64,000 nt of DNA from Citrobacter sp. FP75. Its GTDB lineage: Bacteria; Pseudomonadota; Gammaproteobacteria; Enterobacterales; Enterobacteriaceae. The translations under genes and the position numbers were made by a program. This document shows, in pieces, positions 29,675-40,194 of this stretch; within the stretch, counting starts at the first letter, position 1; every line of letters starts with the position of its first letter. The DNA lies in the NCBI RefSeq assembly GCF_018342065.1, contig NZ_JAFDOE010000005.1:285376-349375 (forward strand), read 5' to 3'. The notes beneath the pieces are model-generated. The model saw only the letters and a program-made list of their open reading frames with translations, did no database searches and had not been told where the DNA came from.

Positions 29675-30916
29675 ATGCAACGGATTTTCGCGTTTTTCTC
29701 CCAACGCGCCACGACGCTATTTTTCCCCATCGCGCTGATTCTGTACGACTTCGCCGCCTATCTGTCGACGGACTTGATCCAGCCTGGCATCATTAATGTG
29801 GTGCGCGATTTCAACGCCGATGTCAGCCTGGCGCCAGCTGCGGTCAGCCTTTATCTGGCAGGCGGCATGGCGCTGCAATGGCTGTTAGGCCCGCTTTCCG
29901 ACCGGATTGGCCGCCGACCAGTGCTGATCGCGGGGGCGTTAATCTTTACGCTCGCCTGCGCGGCCACGCTGTTCACCACCTCAATGACGCAATTTCTGGT
30001 TGCGCGTTTCGTGCAGGGCACCAGCATCTGTTTTATCGCCACTGTGGGTTATGTCACGGTGCAGGAGGCGTTTGGGCAAACGAAGGCCATTAAGCTGATG
30101 GCGATAATCACCTCCATTGTGCTGGTTGCGCCGGTTATTGGCCCACTCTCCGGGGCGGCGCTGATGCACTTTGTCCACTGGAAGTTTCTGTTTGCCATTA
30201 TTGCCGCCATGGGGCTTATCGCCTTTGTTGGCCTGTTGCTGGCAATGCCGGAAACCGTCCAGCGCAGCGCGGTGCCGTTCAGCGCGCGCGGCGTACTGCG
30301 TGATTTCCGCGACGTTTTTCGCAACCGGGTGTTCCTGTTTGGCGCAGCCACGCTGTCGCTGAGCTATATCCCGATGATGAGCTGGGTGGCGGTCTCACCG
30401 GTGATCCTGATTGATGCGGGCGGCATGACCACATCGCAGTTTGCGTGGGCGCAGGCTCCGGTGTTTGGCGCAGTGATCGTTGCCAATATGGTGGTGGTTC
30501 GTTTTGTGAAGGATCCAACCCGACCGCGGTTTATCTGGCGGGCCGCGCCCATTCAGCTAAGCGGACTGGCGGTGCTAATTGCTGGCAATTTACTGTGGCC
30601 GCACGTCTGGCTGTGGTCAGTGCTGGGGACCAGCCTGTATGCGTTTGGCATTGGGATGATCTTCCCGACGCTGTTTCGCTTTACGCTGTTTTCCAACAAT
30701 TTACCGAAGGGCACGGTTTCCGCGTCGCTGAATATGGTGATCCTGACGGTGATGGCAGTGTCGGTCGAAATCGGACGCTGGCTGTGGTTTAACGGCGGCA
30801 GGATTTCGTTTCACCTGCTGGCAGTTATGGCGGGTATTGCCGTTGTTTTCACGCTGGCAGGTTTACTGAAGCGTGTACATCAGCACGAGGCAACGGCGCT
30901 AGTTACTGAGAGCTAA
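29675..30916 (+). CDS. mdtM: Multidrug efflux MFS transporter MdtM
   Basis: 413 residues, twelve transmembrane helices, DHA1 drug:proton antiporter family. The MFS motif A is [13 protein letters not shown] (about residues 68-80). E. coli MdtM (YjiO) exports chloramphenicol, quaternary compounds and bile salts and helps alkali tolerance by Na+(K+)/H+ antiport. The ATG at 29675 follows AAGGAGC and matches the E. coli N-terminus; a 38-codon upstream extension lacks family support. Confidence 0.92.
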   Translation: MQRIFAFFSQRATTLFFPIALILYDFAAYLSTDLIQPGIINVVRDFNADVSLAPAAVSLYLAGGMALQWLLGPLSDRIGRRPVLIAGALIFTLACAATLFTTSMTQFLVARFVQGTSICFIATVGYVTVQEAFGQTKAIKLMAIITSIVLVAPVIGPLSGAALMHFVHWKFLFAIIAAMGLIAFVGLLLAMPETVQRSAVPFSARGVLRDFRDVFRNRVFLFGAATLSLSYIPMMSWVAVSPVILIDAGGMTTSQFAWAQAPVFGAVIVANMVVVRFVKDPTRPRFIWRAAPIQLSGLAVLIAGNLLWPHVWLWSVLGTSLYAFGIGMIFPTLFRFTLFSNNLPKGTVSASLNMVILTVMAVSVEIGRWLWFNGGRISFHLLAVMAGIAVVFTLAGLLKRVHQHEATALVTES

Positions 30917-30931
30917 ACCTTTATTGTGAAT

Positions 30932-30962
30932 GCCCCCCTGCAGTGCTTAATGGTGCGGGGGC
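30932..30962. terminator. Hairpin between mdtM and the yagU-like gene
   Basis: GCCCCC and GGGGGC face each other across 19 nt between the convergent genes. Likely a bidirectional 3' end, but without a strong T-run. Confidence 0.4.
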
Positions 30963-30980
30963 CGTCCATGCTGGCGCTCT

Positions 30981-31544
30981 TTACTGTCTGGCAGGATGTA
31001 ACGGGATCTCAGCATCGGGTTGATGCGTGATCCGATTACGCAGATCACGACGAATGATTTCAATCACCCAAAACCAAAAAATATGCCCCACTATTTCAGA
31101 AACATATTCATCAAACGGTATCTCGGACAAGGGGGGTGAAAGATGAAACGCAGGAATAAAGATACCGTGAACAGCCACTGTCACGATCAATCCCGCTAAA
31201 ATCCCCTGCCAAAGTTTAACCTTCGGAAAAATTTCAGCAGCGACACAATAACCCACTGCAAACACTAATGAAAATATGATGTGCGTGACCATAACGGGAT
31301 TGATCACATGTTCAGAAAAGGTATAGACCGTTTGCGTGGGGTCGATACCAAAATAGTCTCTGAGAAAAAGATACGGCGGATTAAACTCATTTCGCCCCAG
31401 AGAAAACGTTCTGGGCGGAAGGGGAACTTCGGCTCCCCACTTAACAAATGCAGACAGTACGCCTGAAATGATACCAATCAATACCGCGACACCGTAGCGA
31501 CGACGCTCAGGTGGCGTCCTTGTGAACAGCTCATTCAACGTCAT
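30981..31544 (-). CDS. YagU family protein (DUF1440), inner membrane
   Basis: 187 residues, similar throughout to E. coli YagU (204), an inner-membrane protein connected with acid resistance. Segments such as [28 protein letters not shown] and [17 protein letters not shown] are shared. It has about four hydrophobic helices. Compared with YagU the loop after PPRT is shorter. The start at 31544 ([16 protein letters not shown]) is preferred over an in-frame ATG 33 nt upstream. Function is not established. Confidence 0.82.
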   Translation of the reverse strand: MTLNELFTRTPPERRRYGVAVLIGIISGVLSAFVKWGAEVPLPPRTFSLGRNEFNPPYLFLRDYFGIDPTQTVYTFSEHVINPVMVTHIIFSLVFAVGYCVAAEIFPKVKLWQGILAGLIVTVAVHGIFIPAFHLSPPLSEIPFDEYVSEIVGHIFWFWVIEIIRRDLRNRITHQPDAEIPLHPARQ

Positions 31545-31778
31545 AAATTCATCATCCCTTATATGCAAAAGTAACACAGCAAATCCGCGTTTATGCTACT
31601 CGTGAGAGATGATAAAAATTGTGACAAAGATTACTTTTGATAAAAAATGATCTATTTTGATTTCATATGATTCGTTTTGACTATTTGTATGAGATGAAAA
31701 CTGATATTGATAAAGCTTCTGCGTCAAAACTTGCCGGATAAACGTTCATCAACGTCATCCGGCATTAATCACATTACG

Positions 31779-32969
31779 TTATGCAATACGCTCAAATCCG
31801 GCTTCCAGATCGGCAATCAGGTCGCCAATATCCTCGAGGCCAATATGCACCCTGACCAGCGTGCCGCTGAAATCAACATCCCCGGCTGGGCGTATGCTAT
31901 TCAACTCCTCCGGCTGATTCGCCAGAATGAGCGACTCGAATCCGCCCCATGAATAGGCCATATGGAACAGCGAGAAGTTATCGAGGAAATTCGCCATCTG
32001 CTCGTCGGTGAGTCGCTTTTTCAGCACAAACGAGAACAGGCCCGAGCTTCCGGCAAAGTCACGCTGAAAATACTCATGCCCCGGGCATTCCGGTAATGCC
32101 GGGTGGTTCACCCGCGCCACTTCCGGCCTTGCCGACAGCCAGCGGGCAATATGGATGCTGCTTTCCTGATGCTGCTTCAGGCGTACCGCCAGGGTGCGCA
32201 ATCCACGGCTGCCATTGTAAGCCGTGTCGGCGTCCAGCGTTTGCCCCATCAGATAGGAGTTCTCACGCAGGCGATCCCAACAACGAGCATTGGAAACCGC
32301 CGTCCCCAGCATGCCATCGGAATGCCCAATGGTGTATTTCGTGCCAGCCTGAATGGAAATATCCACACCAAAATCCAGCGCTTTAAACAGCACGCCCGCC
32401 GCCCAGGTGTTGTCGATCATAATGACGATCTCCGGATTGACCGCGCGGATCGCCTTCACCATTCCCGGCACGTCCTGCACTTCCATGGTGATTGAACTCG
32501 GCGATTCGAGGAACACCACTTTCGTCTCAGGACGCAGAAGATCGACAATACCCGCGCCAATCAGCGGATCGTAATAGGTAGTTTCAACGTTGAATTTACT
32601 CAGGATCTTATTACAAAAATCCTGGGTTGGCTCGTAGGCTGCGCCGGTCATCAGGATATGATCGCCACTTTGGACAAACGCCAGAATCGCATTGGTGACC
32701 GCCGCCGCGCCGCACGGGTACAGCGCACAGCCAACGCCGCCTTCCAGTTCGCTCATGGCCTTCTGGAAGGCAAAGTGGGTGTAAGTCCCGCGACGACCGT
32801 AAAACAGCTCGCCGTTCGCACGATTGGCGGTGGCGAATTTCTTGTCCTTCACGGTATCAAACACCAGCGAAGAGGCGCGTTGGATAACCGGATTCACCGC
32901 TCCCTGGGTATAACGTTTGTCGCGACCCGCAACAACCAATTGCGTCTCAAGCTTCATTGCGTCTTTCAT
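31779..32969 (-). CDS. Cystathionine beta-lyase paralogue (MetC-like, PLP-dependent)
   Basis: 396 residues, closely similar to E. coli MetC along its whole length ([34 protein letters not shown]). The PLP lysine lies in [13 protein letters not shown] near residue 211. MetC-type enzymes cleave C-S bonds, for example of cystathionine to homocysteine, pyruvate and ammonia. This copy is not in the usual metC context; it lies 32 nt after a dicarboxylate/amino-acid symporter and beside a divergent LysR gene, which suggests a catabolic role with a sulfur amino acid imported by the symporter. The ribosome site CAGGAG precedes the ATG. Confidence 0.85.
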   Translation of the reverse strand: MKDAMKLETQLVVAGRDKRYTQGAVNPVIQRASSLVFDTVKDKKFATANRANGELFYGRRGTYTHFAFQKAMSELEGGVGCALYPCGAAAVTNAILAFVQSGDHILMTGAAYEPTQDFCNKILSKFNVETTYYDPLIGAGIVDLLRPETKVVFLESPSSITMEVQDVPGMVKAIRAVNPEIVIMIDNTWAAGVLFKALDFGVDISIQAGTKYTIGHSDGMLGTAVSNARCWDRLRENSYLMGQTLDADTAYNGSRGLRTLAVRLKQHQESSIHIARWLSARPEVARVNHPALPECPGHEYFQRDFAGSSGLFSFVLKKRLTDEQMANFLDNFSLFHMAYSWGGFESLILANQPEELNSIRPAGDVDFSGTLVRVHIGLEDIGDLIADLEAGFERIA

Positions 32970-33001
32970 AACATCTCCTGTTTCTTAATCCGTGTGAAAA
33001 C

Positions 33002-34234
33002 CTATACCACCGCAGCAGTAGAGTTTATTTCAGCGTTGGTCTGCTTTTTTCCAGCAAACCGCTCGACAATCTGTGCCGCATTCAAATCGTGGATCACGTT
33101 AATCAGCGTGGCTGGCGCATCGGTAATGGTGCCCAACACCACCAGCATCGGGATCGCTTCCATCGGCAGGCCCAGCGTAGTCACGATAAAGATTTCACCG
33201 AGGAACGCCCCGCCCGGTACGCCGCCGACGATAATGGCGGAGAGCACCGCAATCAGCATCGTCAGGAAGAAGGTCTCAGTGGTGAACTCCATGCCCAGCA
33301 CGGAATAGATAAAGACGATTTTCAGCGCAGCAATCATCGCCACGCCGCCTTTGTTCAGGTTAACCAATAGCGGAATGGACACATCAACGATTTCCGGGTT
33401 AATCCCCATCGCCTTACCAGCGCGCAGGGTCACGGGTAGCGTCCCCAGTGAAGAACAGGTCCCCAGCGCGGTCGCGGATGGTTCAATCGCATTGCGCCAG
33501 AACGCTCTGACCGCCGGAACACCGCCGCCAATATACGAATAGAGAATCGAGCCGAAAACAAAGTAGACCAGCGTGGCGACCATAAACAGGCCGATGGCGC
33601 GGGCAAAGGTTAACAGCAAAGCAGAATCCTGGCTGGCCATGGTGGCGGCGAAATAGCAGCCAAGCCCAATCGGCGCCACTTTCATAATGATGGAGACAAT
33701 CTTCATGATCACGGTATTGGCATCTTCCAGCAGCGACGCAATGCGTTTACCCGCCTGATCCGACTGGCCAATTGCCACACCGGCAATAATCGCCATCACG
33801 ATCAGTGCCAGAATATTGGACTTAGAGAACAGCCCGATAAAGTCACTGGTGGTGATCATGCTGACAAAATCCATTTTGCCGCTGCCCGCCTGCACAGACT
33901 GCGAGAGATCGATAGTGACGCCCTGCGCCGGGTTATACCATAGCGCCAGTGCCACAATCCCGGCAGCCGGAATAAAAGCCATTGCGATAGAAACGATAAA
34001 GATAATCGCCATAATGCGGCCTAACCTTTTCAGGTCGGTCATACTGGCGATAGAAGACATGACGCTGATCCCCACCAGCGGCACAATTATCATGAATAAC
34101 AGGTTTAAAAATATCTGACCTATTGGCTGGAGTGTACTGGCAAAAGATGGTGCATAAATACCTAGTAAGCCGCCAATCACCAGAGCAAATAATAAAATAA
34201 TCGACGATCTGTAGGGTTCGAGTCGTGACCACAT
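33002..34234 (-). CDS. Dicarboxylate/amino acid:cation symporter (DAACS family)
   Basis: 410 residues with about eight transmembrane helices and two re-entrant loops, the glutamate-transporter fold. The serine-rich stretch ATALGTCSSLGTLPVTL and the later GGVPGGAFLGE correspond to the HP1 and HP2 substrate-binding loops. The family takes up dicarboxylates, acidic or neutral amino acids or cystine with Na+ or H+. It is the first gene of an operon with the MetC paralogue, so a sulfur-containing amino acid is a plausible substrate (inference). Confidence 0.87.
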   Translation of the reverse strand: MWSRLEPYRSSIILLFALVIGGLLGIYAPSFASTLQPIGQIFLNLLFMIIVPLVGISVMSSIASMTDLKRLGRIMAIIFIVSIAMAFIPAAGIVALALWYNPAQGVTIDLSQSVQAGSGKMDFVSMITTSDFIGLFSKSNILALIVMAIIAGVAIGQSDQAGKRIASLLEDANTVIMKIVSIIMKVAPIGLGCYFAATMASQDSALLLTFARAIGLFMVATLVYFVFGSILYSYIGGGVPAVRAFWRNAIEPSATALGTCSSLGTLPVTLRAGKAMGINPEIVDVSIPLLVNLNKGGVAMIAALKIVFIYSVLGMEFTTETFFLTMLIAVLSAIIVGGVPGGAFLGEIFIVTTLGLPMEAIPMLVVLGTITDAPATLINVIHDLNAAQIVERFAGKKQTNAEINSTAAVV

Positions 34235-34459
34235 AATCGGTACCTTTTAATTTTAAATAATATTAAATGAGATTAAATTCACAATTTGATGAGTTTTCGC
34301 GTTGCCTCCTTATATTTTGTGACGCAACTCACTTAAGTTGTTATTTTTTCATTTTGCTAGCGAGTTGTTTCCTGTGATTCAATAGTTACATGTTTAAAAT
34401 GCGAATGTAACGGCCTATTCGTACCGTTTTTGCAAATCACTTGTGAATCAAAGGAAACT

Positions 34460-35386
34460 ATGGGCACGCCGATTTCACTCAAGCATCTGGAATTTTTCGT
34501 CAAAATCGTCGACTGCGGAGGGTTATCGGAAGCCGCAGCGCAACTCAACGTCTCGCCGTCGGCGGTCAGCAAAAGCCTGACGGCGATGGAAGATACGCTG
34601 GGGACGACATTAATTAAACGCACCACCCGCAGTATTACCCTGACCGATGCCGGGCAATATTTATTTAACCGCGCCAATAAGTTACTGACAGAATTTGATG
34701 AAACGCTGAATACCACATCAGGTTATTACCACAGCCCGCAGGGTGAATTACGCATTACCTGCTCCATTGCGTTTGGTTATTCACGGCTGGTAAACCTGGT
34801 GGATAAATATCGCGCTCAGTTCCCGGATGTGAATCTGTACATCGATCTCAACGATAATTTCGTCAATCTGAACGAAACCGATTTCGACATCGCCCTGCGT
34901 ATCTCCACCGCACCACCGCAGAACTATGCAATGCGCAAGCTGGTGCCCATCCGCTGGGCTTACTGCGCGTCGCCCGGCTACCTCGCTAAAAAAGGCATGC
35001 CCCAGCGTCGCAGCGACCTGGTGAATCATGACTGCCTCGTCTACCCCGGCCTCACGCCAATGTTAAAAGTGGCAGATGAGCAGGATCGTCTGCACCCATT
35101 AAAACTGCATATGCCGATCCAGGCCAATAGCAGCCTGGTACTGTTGAAATCGGTGCTAGAAGATCAGGGGGTGGCGTATTTACCCACCTATCTGATTGGC
35201 GATCATATTCAAAAAGAGGAGGTCACGCCGCTGATGCTCGACGGCACCATCACCTGTGAAACCCACGCCCTGTATGCGCTGTATTTTCCCAGCAAGTACA
35301 GCAATCCGAAGGTACGATCGTTTATCGATTTTCTGGTGGCGGAACTCGGTCCCTTACCGGCGTGGGACAACTGGATCCCAGGATAA
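34460..35386 (+). CDS. LysR-family transcriptional regulator
   Basis: 308 residues. The N-terminal winged helix-turn-helix spans about residues 5-65 (GLSEAAAQLNVSPSAVSKSL) and the rest is a periplasmic-binding-protein-like effector domain. The start at 34460 has AAAGGAAAC upstream and the usual LysR N-terminus (ISLKHLEFFVKIVDCGG). It is divergent from the symporter/MetC-paralogue operon across 225 nt, so it probably regulates it. Confidence 0.87.
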   Translation: MGTPISLKHLEFFVKIVDCGGLSEAAAQLNVSPSAVSKSLTAMEDTLGTTLIKRTTRSITLTDAGQYLFNRANKLLTEFDETLNTTSGYYHSPQGELRITCSIAFGYSRLVNLVDKYRAQFPDVNLYIDLNDNFVNLNETDFDIALRISTAPPQNYAMRKLVPIRWAYCASPGYLAKKGMPQRRSDLVNHDCLVYPGLTPMLKVADEQDRLHPLKLHMPIQANSSLVLLKSVLEDQGVAYLPTYLIGDHIQKEEVTPLMLDGTITCETHALYALYFPSKYSNPKVRSFIDFLVAELGPLPAWDNWIPG

Positions 35387-35461
35387 ACGCTTCTCGCCTA
35401 AAAATGGGAGACGCGCCACAATTTTTGCGCGATCGCCCCGTCTGGCTCTATCCTTAAGTCT

Positions 35462-36742
35462 ATGAATAAAATTGCTGAACTCAAACGCGCCAAGCAACTG
35501 GCGCTCTCTCTGCTGCTGATCGCTGCCGCAACGTTCGTCATCACGCTGTTTTTGCCGCCCAACTTTTGGGTACTCGGGATCAAAGCGATTGCCGAAGCGG
35601 CGATGGTCGGCGCGCTGGCGGACTGGTTCGCCGTGGTGGCGCTTTTTCGCCGGGTGCCGATCCCGTTTATCTCGCGCCATACGGCGATTATCCCGCGCAA
35701 TAAAGACCGAATCGGCGAAAATCTCGGTCAGTTTGTGCAAGAGAAATTCCTCGATACCCAATCCCTGGTGGCGCTGATCCGTCGCCATGAACCGGCGCTA
35801 TTGATCGGCAACTGGTTCAGCCAGCCGGAGAATGCCCAGCGCATCGGCCAGCATCTGCTGCAAATCATGAGCGGTTTTCTGGAACTGACCGACGACGCCC
35901 GCATCCAGCGGCTGATCAAACGCGCGGTGCACAAGGCCATCGACAAGGTTGATCTCTCCGGCACCAGTGCACTCATGCTGGAAAGCATGACCAAAAACAA
36001 TCGCCATCAGGTGCTGCTCGACACGCTGATTACACAACTGATCGCCCTGCTGCAGCGCGACAGTTCGCGGGCGTTTATCGCCCAGCAGGTCGTGCGCTGG
36101 CTGGAGACCGAGCACCCGCTGAAAGCGAAGATCCTGCCGACCGAATGGCTGGGCGAGCACAGCGCCGAACTGGTCTCTGACGCGGTCAACTCCCTGCTGG
36201 ACGACATCAGCCACGATCGAGCGCATCAGATCCGCCACGCCTTCGATCGCGCCACGTTTAAGCTCATCGACAAACTCAAAAACGATCCTGAGATGGCCGT
36301 ACGCGCGGAAAGCCTCAAAAGTTACCTGAAAGAGGACGAGGCCTTTAACCGTTATCTCGGCGAACTGTGGGCAGACTTGCGCCAGTGGGTGAAAACCGAC
36401 ATTAACGCCGACGATTCCCGCGTGAAGCAACGCATCGCCAGCGCCGGGCAGTGGTTTGGTGAAACGCTGGTTGCCGACGGCGCCCTGCGCGCTTCGCTGA
36501 ACGAGCATCTGGAGCAGGCCGCGCAAAAGATCGCGCCGGAGTTCGCCGCCTTCCTGACGCGCCACATCAGCGACACGGTGAAAAGCTGGGATGCGCGGGA
36601 GATGTCGCAGCAAATTGAGCTCAACATCGGCAAAGATTTGCAGTTTATTCGCGTCAACGGCACGCTGGTTGGCGGTTCTATCGGGCTGGTGCTCTATCTG
36701 TTGTCACAAATTCCGTCCCTGCTGACGCTGGCGAATTTTTAA
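35462..36742 (+). CDS. yjiN: DUF445 family inner-membrane protein YjiN
   Basis: 426 residues, the E. coli YjiN length. A pair of N-terminal hydrophobic helices (about 15-60, with the DUF445 signature [18 protein letters not shown]), a long mostly helical soluble domain, and a C-terminal transmembrane helix (about 398-420). Function is unknown; DUF445 proteins are thought to sit in the envelope. Confidence 0.92.
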   Translation: MNKIAELKRAKQLALSLLLIAAATFVITLFLPPNFWVLGIKAIAEAAMVGALADWFAVVALFRRVPIPFISRHTAIIPRNKDRIGENLGQFVQEKFLDTQSLVALIRRHEPALLIGNWFSQPENAQRIGQHLLQIMSGFLELTDDARIQRLIKRAVHKAIDKVDLSGTSALMLESMTKNNRHQVLLDTLITQLIALLQRDSSRAFIAQQVVRWLETEHPLKAKILPTEWLGEHSAELVSDAVNSLLDDISHDRAHQIRHAFDRATFKLIDKLKNDPEMAVRAESLKSYLKEDEAFNRYLGELWADLRQWVKTDINADDSRVKQRIASAGQWFGETLVADGALRASLNEHLEQAAQKIAPEFAAFLTRHISDTVKSWDAREMSQQIELNIGKDLQFIRVNGTLVGGSIGLVLYLLSQIPSLLTLANF

Positions 36743-36827
36743 GGAGAAAGGGAACGAGTCCGCTTTATTTAACTTTTAATTATCATTTACACATGTAATA
36801 TAACAATCATCAAACTGACTACGTGAA

Positions 36828-38027
36828 ATGAGAATTCGTATGCCCCAGGGAAGCCCAGATTCAAAGCATCATGCCATCCGCATTGCGCTGTTTGGTCTGC
36901 TGGTCTTAACGCTGGGTATGGGGATTGGGCGCTTTCTGTATACCCCAATGCTGCCGGTACTGCTGTCGGAAGGTCAATTTACGTTTGACCAGCTTTCATG
37001 GATTGCCAGCGCCAACTACGCCGGGTATCTGGCGGGCAGCCTGCTCTTTTCCTTCGACCTGTTCCACCAGCCCTCACGCCTACGCCCAATGTTGTTAACT
37101 TCTGCACTCGCCACCGCCGGACTGATTCTGGCGATGGCCAGCTTTACACAACCTGCGCTGGTAATGCTGATCCGCTTTCTGGCAGGCGTCGCCAGTGCCG
37201 GAATGATGATCTTTGGTTCGATGGTTGTCCTGCACCACACTCGTCACCCGTTTGTGATCGCGGCCCTGTTCTCCGGCGTGGGTGCCGGTATTTTTCTCGG
37301 CAATGAATATGTCATCGCCGGTTTACGCCATGCGCTGTCATCGCACACACTGTGGCTGGGTGCTGGAGCCATCTCTGGCCTGCTGTTCCTGCTACTCGCC
37401 GTGCTGCTCCCCTCTCGCGACCATGCGCTCCCCGCCACGACTCCGGTAAAAACGGAACATCAGCCGATGTCCTGGTGGCTGCTGGCGCTGCTGTACGGGC
37501 TGGCCGGATTTGGTTACATCATTGTCGCCACCTACCTGCCACTGATGGCGAAAAGCGCCGGATCGCCACTGCTGACGGCCCATCTCTGGTCGCTGGTCGG
37601 CATATCGATTATTCCGGGATGTTTCGGCTGGCTATGGGCAGCCAAACGCTGGGGAGTCCTGCAATGTCTGACGGTCAATCTGCTGATCCAAAGCGCCTGC
37701 GTGGTGTTAACACTCGCCAGCGGCTCGTTGCTCCTGCTGGTTCTCAGCAGTATCGGTTTTGGCGCCACGTTTATGGGCACCACCTCGCTGGTGATGCCGC
37801 TCGCTCGCCAGCTCAGCGTGCCGCGCAATATTAATCTGCTGGGTCTTGTCACCTTGACTTACGGCATTGGACAAATTCTCGGACCGCTATTAACCAGCCT
37901 GCTGGGAAGCGGCGCAATTGCCATCGTCAACGCCACACTGTGTGGTGCGGCGGCGCTGCTTTTCGCCGCGCTGATTAGCGCCGCACAATTATACAAACAG
38001 CGATTCATCACCGCTAAAAGAATATAA
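36828..38027 (+). CDS. yjiJ: YbfB/YjiJ family MFS transporter
   Basis: 399 residues, twelve transmembrane helices, with the family signature [19 protein letters not shown] near the N-terminus. It corresponds to E. coli YjiJ (392 residues); the substrate is unknown. Two in-frame ATG codons, 36828 and 36840, compete as start; neither has a strong ribosome site. The order yjiN-yjiJ is as in E. coli after loss of yjiM, yjiL and yjiK. Confidence 0.85.
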   Translation: MRIRMPQGSPDSKHHAIRIALFGLLVLTLGMGIGRFLYTPMLPVLLSEGQFTFDQLSWIASANYAGYLAGSLLFSFDLFHQPSRLRPMLLTSALATAGLILAMASFTQPALVMLIRFLAGVASAGMMIFGSMVVLHHTRHPFVIAALFSGVGAGIFLGNEYVIAGLRHALSSHTLWLGAGAISGLLFLLLAVLLPSRDHALPATTPVKTEHQPMSWWLLALLYGLAGFGYIIVATYLPLMAKSAGSPLLTAHLWSLVGISIIPGCFGWLWAAKRWGVLQCLTVNLLIQSACVVLTLASGSLLLLVLSSIGFGATFMGTTSLVMPLARQLSVPRNINLLGLVTLTYGIGQILGPLLTSLLGSGAIAIVNATLCGAAALLFAALISAAQLYKQRFITAKRI

Positions 38028-38102
38028 TCTTCAACAGCCACAATATATCTGGGGAAATAGACGTCACGGCTTAAAAAATAATTATAACTATCAACTGCAC
38101 GT

Positions 38103-38131
38103 AAAAAAGGCGTCTGACTAAAAACGCCTTT
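38103..38131 (-). terminator. Rho-independent terminator of the porin gene
   Basis: On the minus strand AAAGGCGT and ACGCCTTT flank a 10-nt loop and are followed by further T residues. It lies about 20 nt after the porin stop codon and may also serve yjiJ from the other side. Confidence 0.8.
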
Positions 38132-38150
38132 CTCATATCATCACTACAAC

Positions 38151-39158
38151 TTAGAACTGATAGGTCAGACCTGCCACAACCTGGTTGTCGTCGTCTTTGC
38201 CATCCAGCAGATTAATTTTGTAACCCACATCAGCCACAATATTTTTATTGAAGTAGTAGTCTGTTCCCAACGCCACATATTCAGTCAGGTCAGTATTGTC
38301 GGTATCACGCGTATGAACATAAGCCACGTTCGGACGCAGCCCAAAATCAAACACATAGGCTGCCATTGCTTCAAAGTGCTGCGCTTTGTCCGCATCCTGG
38401 ATCAGGTTGTGGGATTCACCGTACAGGGTCGCAACGTAGATGGCGTTGGCATCATATTTCAGGCCAGCGCCCCAAAATTCTGCATTTTCGCCATTCCAAC
38501 CGCTTTGTTTCTGCTTCGCTGTCACTGAATTGTTTGTGTAGGCAGCAATGGCAGACACGCCGGAATCCGCGATATTGTCATAGCCCAGAGAGAAACCGTA
38601 GCCATTGCCGTGCTGTTTCGCCGGGTCAGCGTTGGTATCATCCTGGCCCTGATATTGCGCGCCAACGTTCAGACCATCAACGGCGCCAAACAGATTTTTG
38701 GTGCGAAGTGTTGCGACGCCAGAAGTACGTGTAGTAAGGAAGCGGTCAGTATTTTCAAAGGAGTCGCCGCCGAACTCGGAAAGAACGTCAGTGTAAGCTC
38801 CCACGTCGTAAGCAATACCGTAGTTACGACCGTAGTCAAAACTGACGTCATGACCATAATCCAGGCCAGCAAACGCCAGACGTGTATTAACACCATTCTG
38901 AGAACCTTCTGCTTTAGAGGCATCAAACTGACTTTCAAATTGGCCATAACCGGTCAGTTGATCGTTGATTTGTGTCTCGCCACGGAAACCCAGGCGCGCA
39001 TAGGTACCGTCAGCGTCGGTGCCGTCAGTCCAGGAATGGACCGCTTTGACTTTGCCGTACAGATCCAGCTTGTTGCCATCTTTATTATAAATTTCCGCTG
39101 CATGAACGGAGGTTACCCCTAATACCATCACTGTTAATGCCACAGCTGTCTTTTTCAT
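38151..39158 (-). CDS. OmpC/OmpF-type general porin
   Basis: 335 residues from ATG 39158. A signal peptide of about 20 residues ends in SVHA, and the mature protein begins AEIYNKDGNKLDLYGKVKA like classical enterobacterial porins. The 16-stranded trimeric barrel family is clear from RLGFRGETQI, YGRNYGIAYDV and the terminal aromatic residue in AGLTYQF, the BAM signal. It is somewhat short for OmpC/OmpF/PhoE. It does not correspond to a porin at this site in K-12, so I give no symbol. An alternative GTG start lies 12 nt upstream. Confidence 0.88.
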   Translation of the reverse strand: MKKTAVALTVMVLGVTSVHAAEIYNKDGNKLDLYGKVKAVHSWTDGTDADGTYARLGFRGETQINDQLTGYGQFESQFDASKAEGSQNGVNTRLAFAGLDYGHDVSFDYGRNYGIAYDVGAYTDVLSEFGGDSFENTDRFLTTRTSGVATLRTKNLFGAVDGLNVGAQYQGQDDTNADPAKQHGNGYGFSLGYDNIADSGVSAIAAYTNNSVTAKQKQSGWNGENAEFWGAGLKYDANAIYVATLYGESHNLIQDADKAQHFEAMAAYVFDFGLRPNVAYVHTRDTDNTDLTEYVALGTDYYFNKNIVADVGYKINLLDGKDDDNQVVAGLTYQF

Positions 39159-39349
39159 TTTTTTACTCACTTTTAATTGTGAATTTTGCTATCAACTTTG
39201 TTATGAAGGCAGAACGCCTACATAAAAAAGTCCCCTATGGATTAAGGGGGAAAATCAATAACACACCAAAAAACATACCGATAAAGGTAATAATGAAGTG
39301 GCAAGACATATTTCATTTTGGGTTTTAAATAAACCCAGATACAGAGTAA

Positions 39350-39553
39350 TTACTCGAGACTTTCACTCTCATTAACAGAACGATGTAACATTAATGCTTC
39401 AGCAATAATATCTTGTTTACTTTTTCTTGTTTCAAATGCCAACGTTCGTACATATTCCCACAAGGAGGTATCGACACGGGCGCTTAAAAGAACCATATCT
39501 TTCGATCGGCTCCCCCTGGGTTTTCGAATATCGGGATAATCTCGGGAAGGCAT
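39350..39553 (-). CDS. Small ribbon-helix-helix-like protein
   Basis: 67 residues. The segment VLLSARVDTSLWEYVRTLAFETRKSKQDIIAEALMLH (described here in two parts: residues 21-38 and 39-57) has the strand-helix-helix pattern of CopG/Arc-type DNA-binding proteins. The ribosome site AGGAG lies 6-10 nt upstream of the ATG. Such proteins are often antitoxins or plasmid-type repressors, but no toxin gene is adjacent, so the role is open. It lies between the porin and uxuR, in a stretch richer in A and T than its neighbours. Confidence 0.6.
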   Translation of the reverse strand: MPSRDYPDIRKPRGSRSKDMVLLSARVDTSLWEYVRTLAFETRKSKQDIIAEALMLHRSVNESESLE

Positions 39554-40028
39554 TTTTAACTCCTGAACGCAATCACACGCTTATGGCGATGAAATATGCA
39601 GTCAGTGTAAAAACATGTCAACGGCAAAATAAAGCAACAATAGTAATGAAACTGTTAATAACAGAGATTAAAAATGGAACGTTATTTCAAGTGAAAGGTA
39701 ACTTGATTATAGAAAAATGTGTAAGTATAGCGTTACACATACTTATTCTTACTCATTTGATTAAAAAGTTCTGCACGAAAGAGGAGAGTGACAGCGTGCC
39801 ATCAAAACATCATCCATGCCAATAAGTTACGCACCGTTATTAATGTTTACATTTACGTAAAACGCTTGTTTTTATGCGGTGTTATGCAAAATTACGCCGT
39901 TCACCCTCCCACGGAAATCGCTTCGATTCTCACTTAAAATTAATCTGTTTTGTCTAAAAGTAAGCACGAAAAGGTAAAGATAAGGTAAATAACACATTTT
40001 TTCGCATGCAAAAATAAGTCGCTTTTAA

Positions 40029-40042
40029 TTGATGTTAATCAA
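40029..40042. promoter_or_regulatory. Perfect FNR-type box
   Basis: TTGAT-GTTA-ATCAA matches the FNR consensus TTGAT-N4-ATCAA exactly. A weak -10 (TACGCT, about 40055-40060) lies at a suitable distance downstream on the plus strand, which would start a transcript near 40068-40077. No gene follows on that strand before the uxuR 3' end, so an untranslated RNA or an antisense transcript is possible. Confidence 0.55.
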
Positions 40043-40154
40043 TTTTCGCCCCACTGCTACGCTGAAAAAAGATCGTTAACGCAGGTGATGGAAACCTATT
40101 TTTACGCTGAATTCTGAACATGAAAAGGGGCATTGAACGAGCAGGAAAGGCGAT

Positions 40155-40177
40155 ACGCGGGCCGAGATAGCCCGCGT
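40155..40177 (-). terminator. Hairpin downstream of uxuR
   Basis: ACGCGGGC and GCCCGCGT form a perfect 8-bp stem with a 7-nt loop, 17 nt past the uxuR stop. No T-run follows on either strand. Confidence 0.5.
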
Positions 40178-40194
40178 GCCAGAAGATGTGGAAA

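Larger units (their letters stand above)
39554..40194. promoter_or_regulatory. Long AT-rich gap between the RHH gene and uxuR
   Basis: About 640 nt. No convincing protein-coding gene was seen: a 132-codon plus-strand frame overlapping the RHH gene lacks a ribosome site and any family resemblance. The gap holds a perfect FNR-type palindrome (40029-40042) and the uxuR 3' hairpin (40155-40177). A 16-codon frame at 40121 was also seen but cannot be supported as a gene. Confidence 0.45.

Noticed and set aside
39427..39825. 132-codon plus-strand frame opposite and beyond the ribbon-helix-helix gene
   Set aside because: No ribosome site, no recognisable domain, and its first half is the shadow of the minus-strand gene, which has a good start context.
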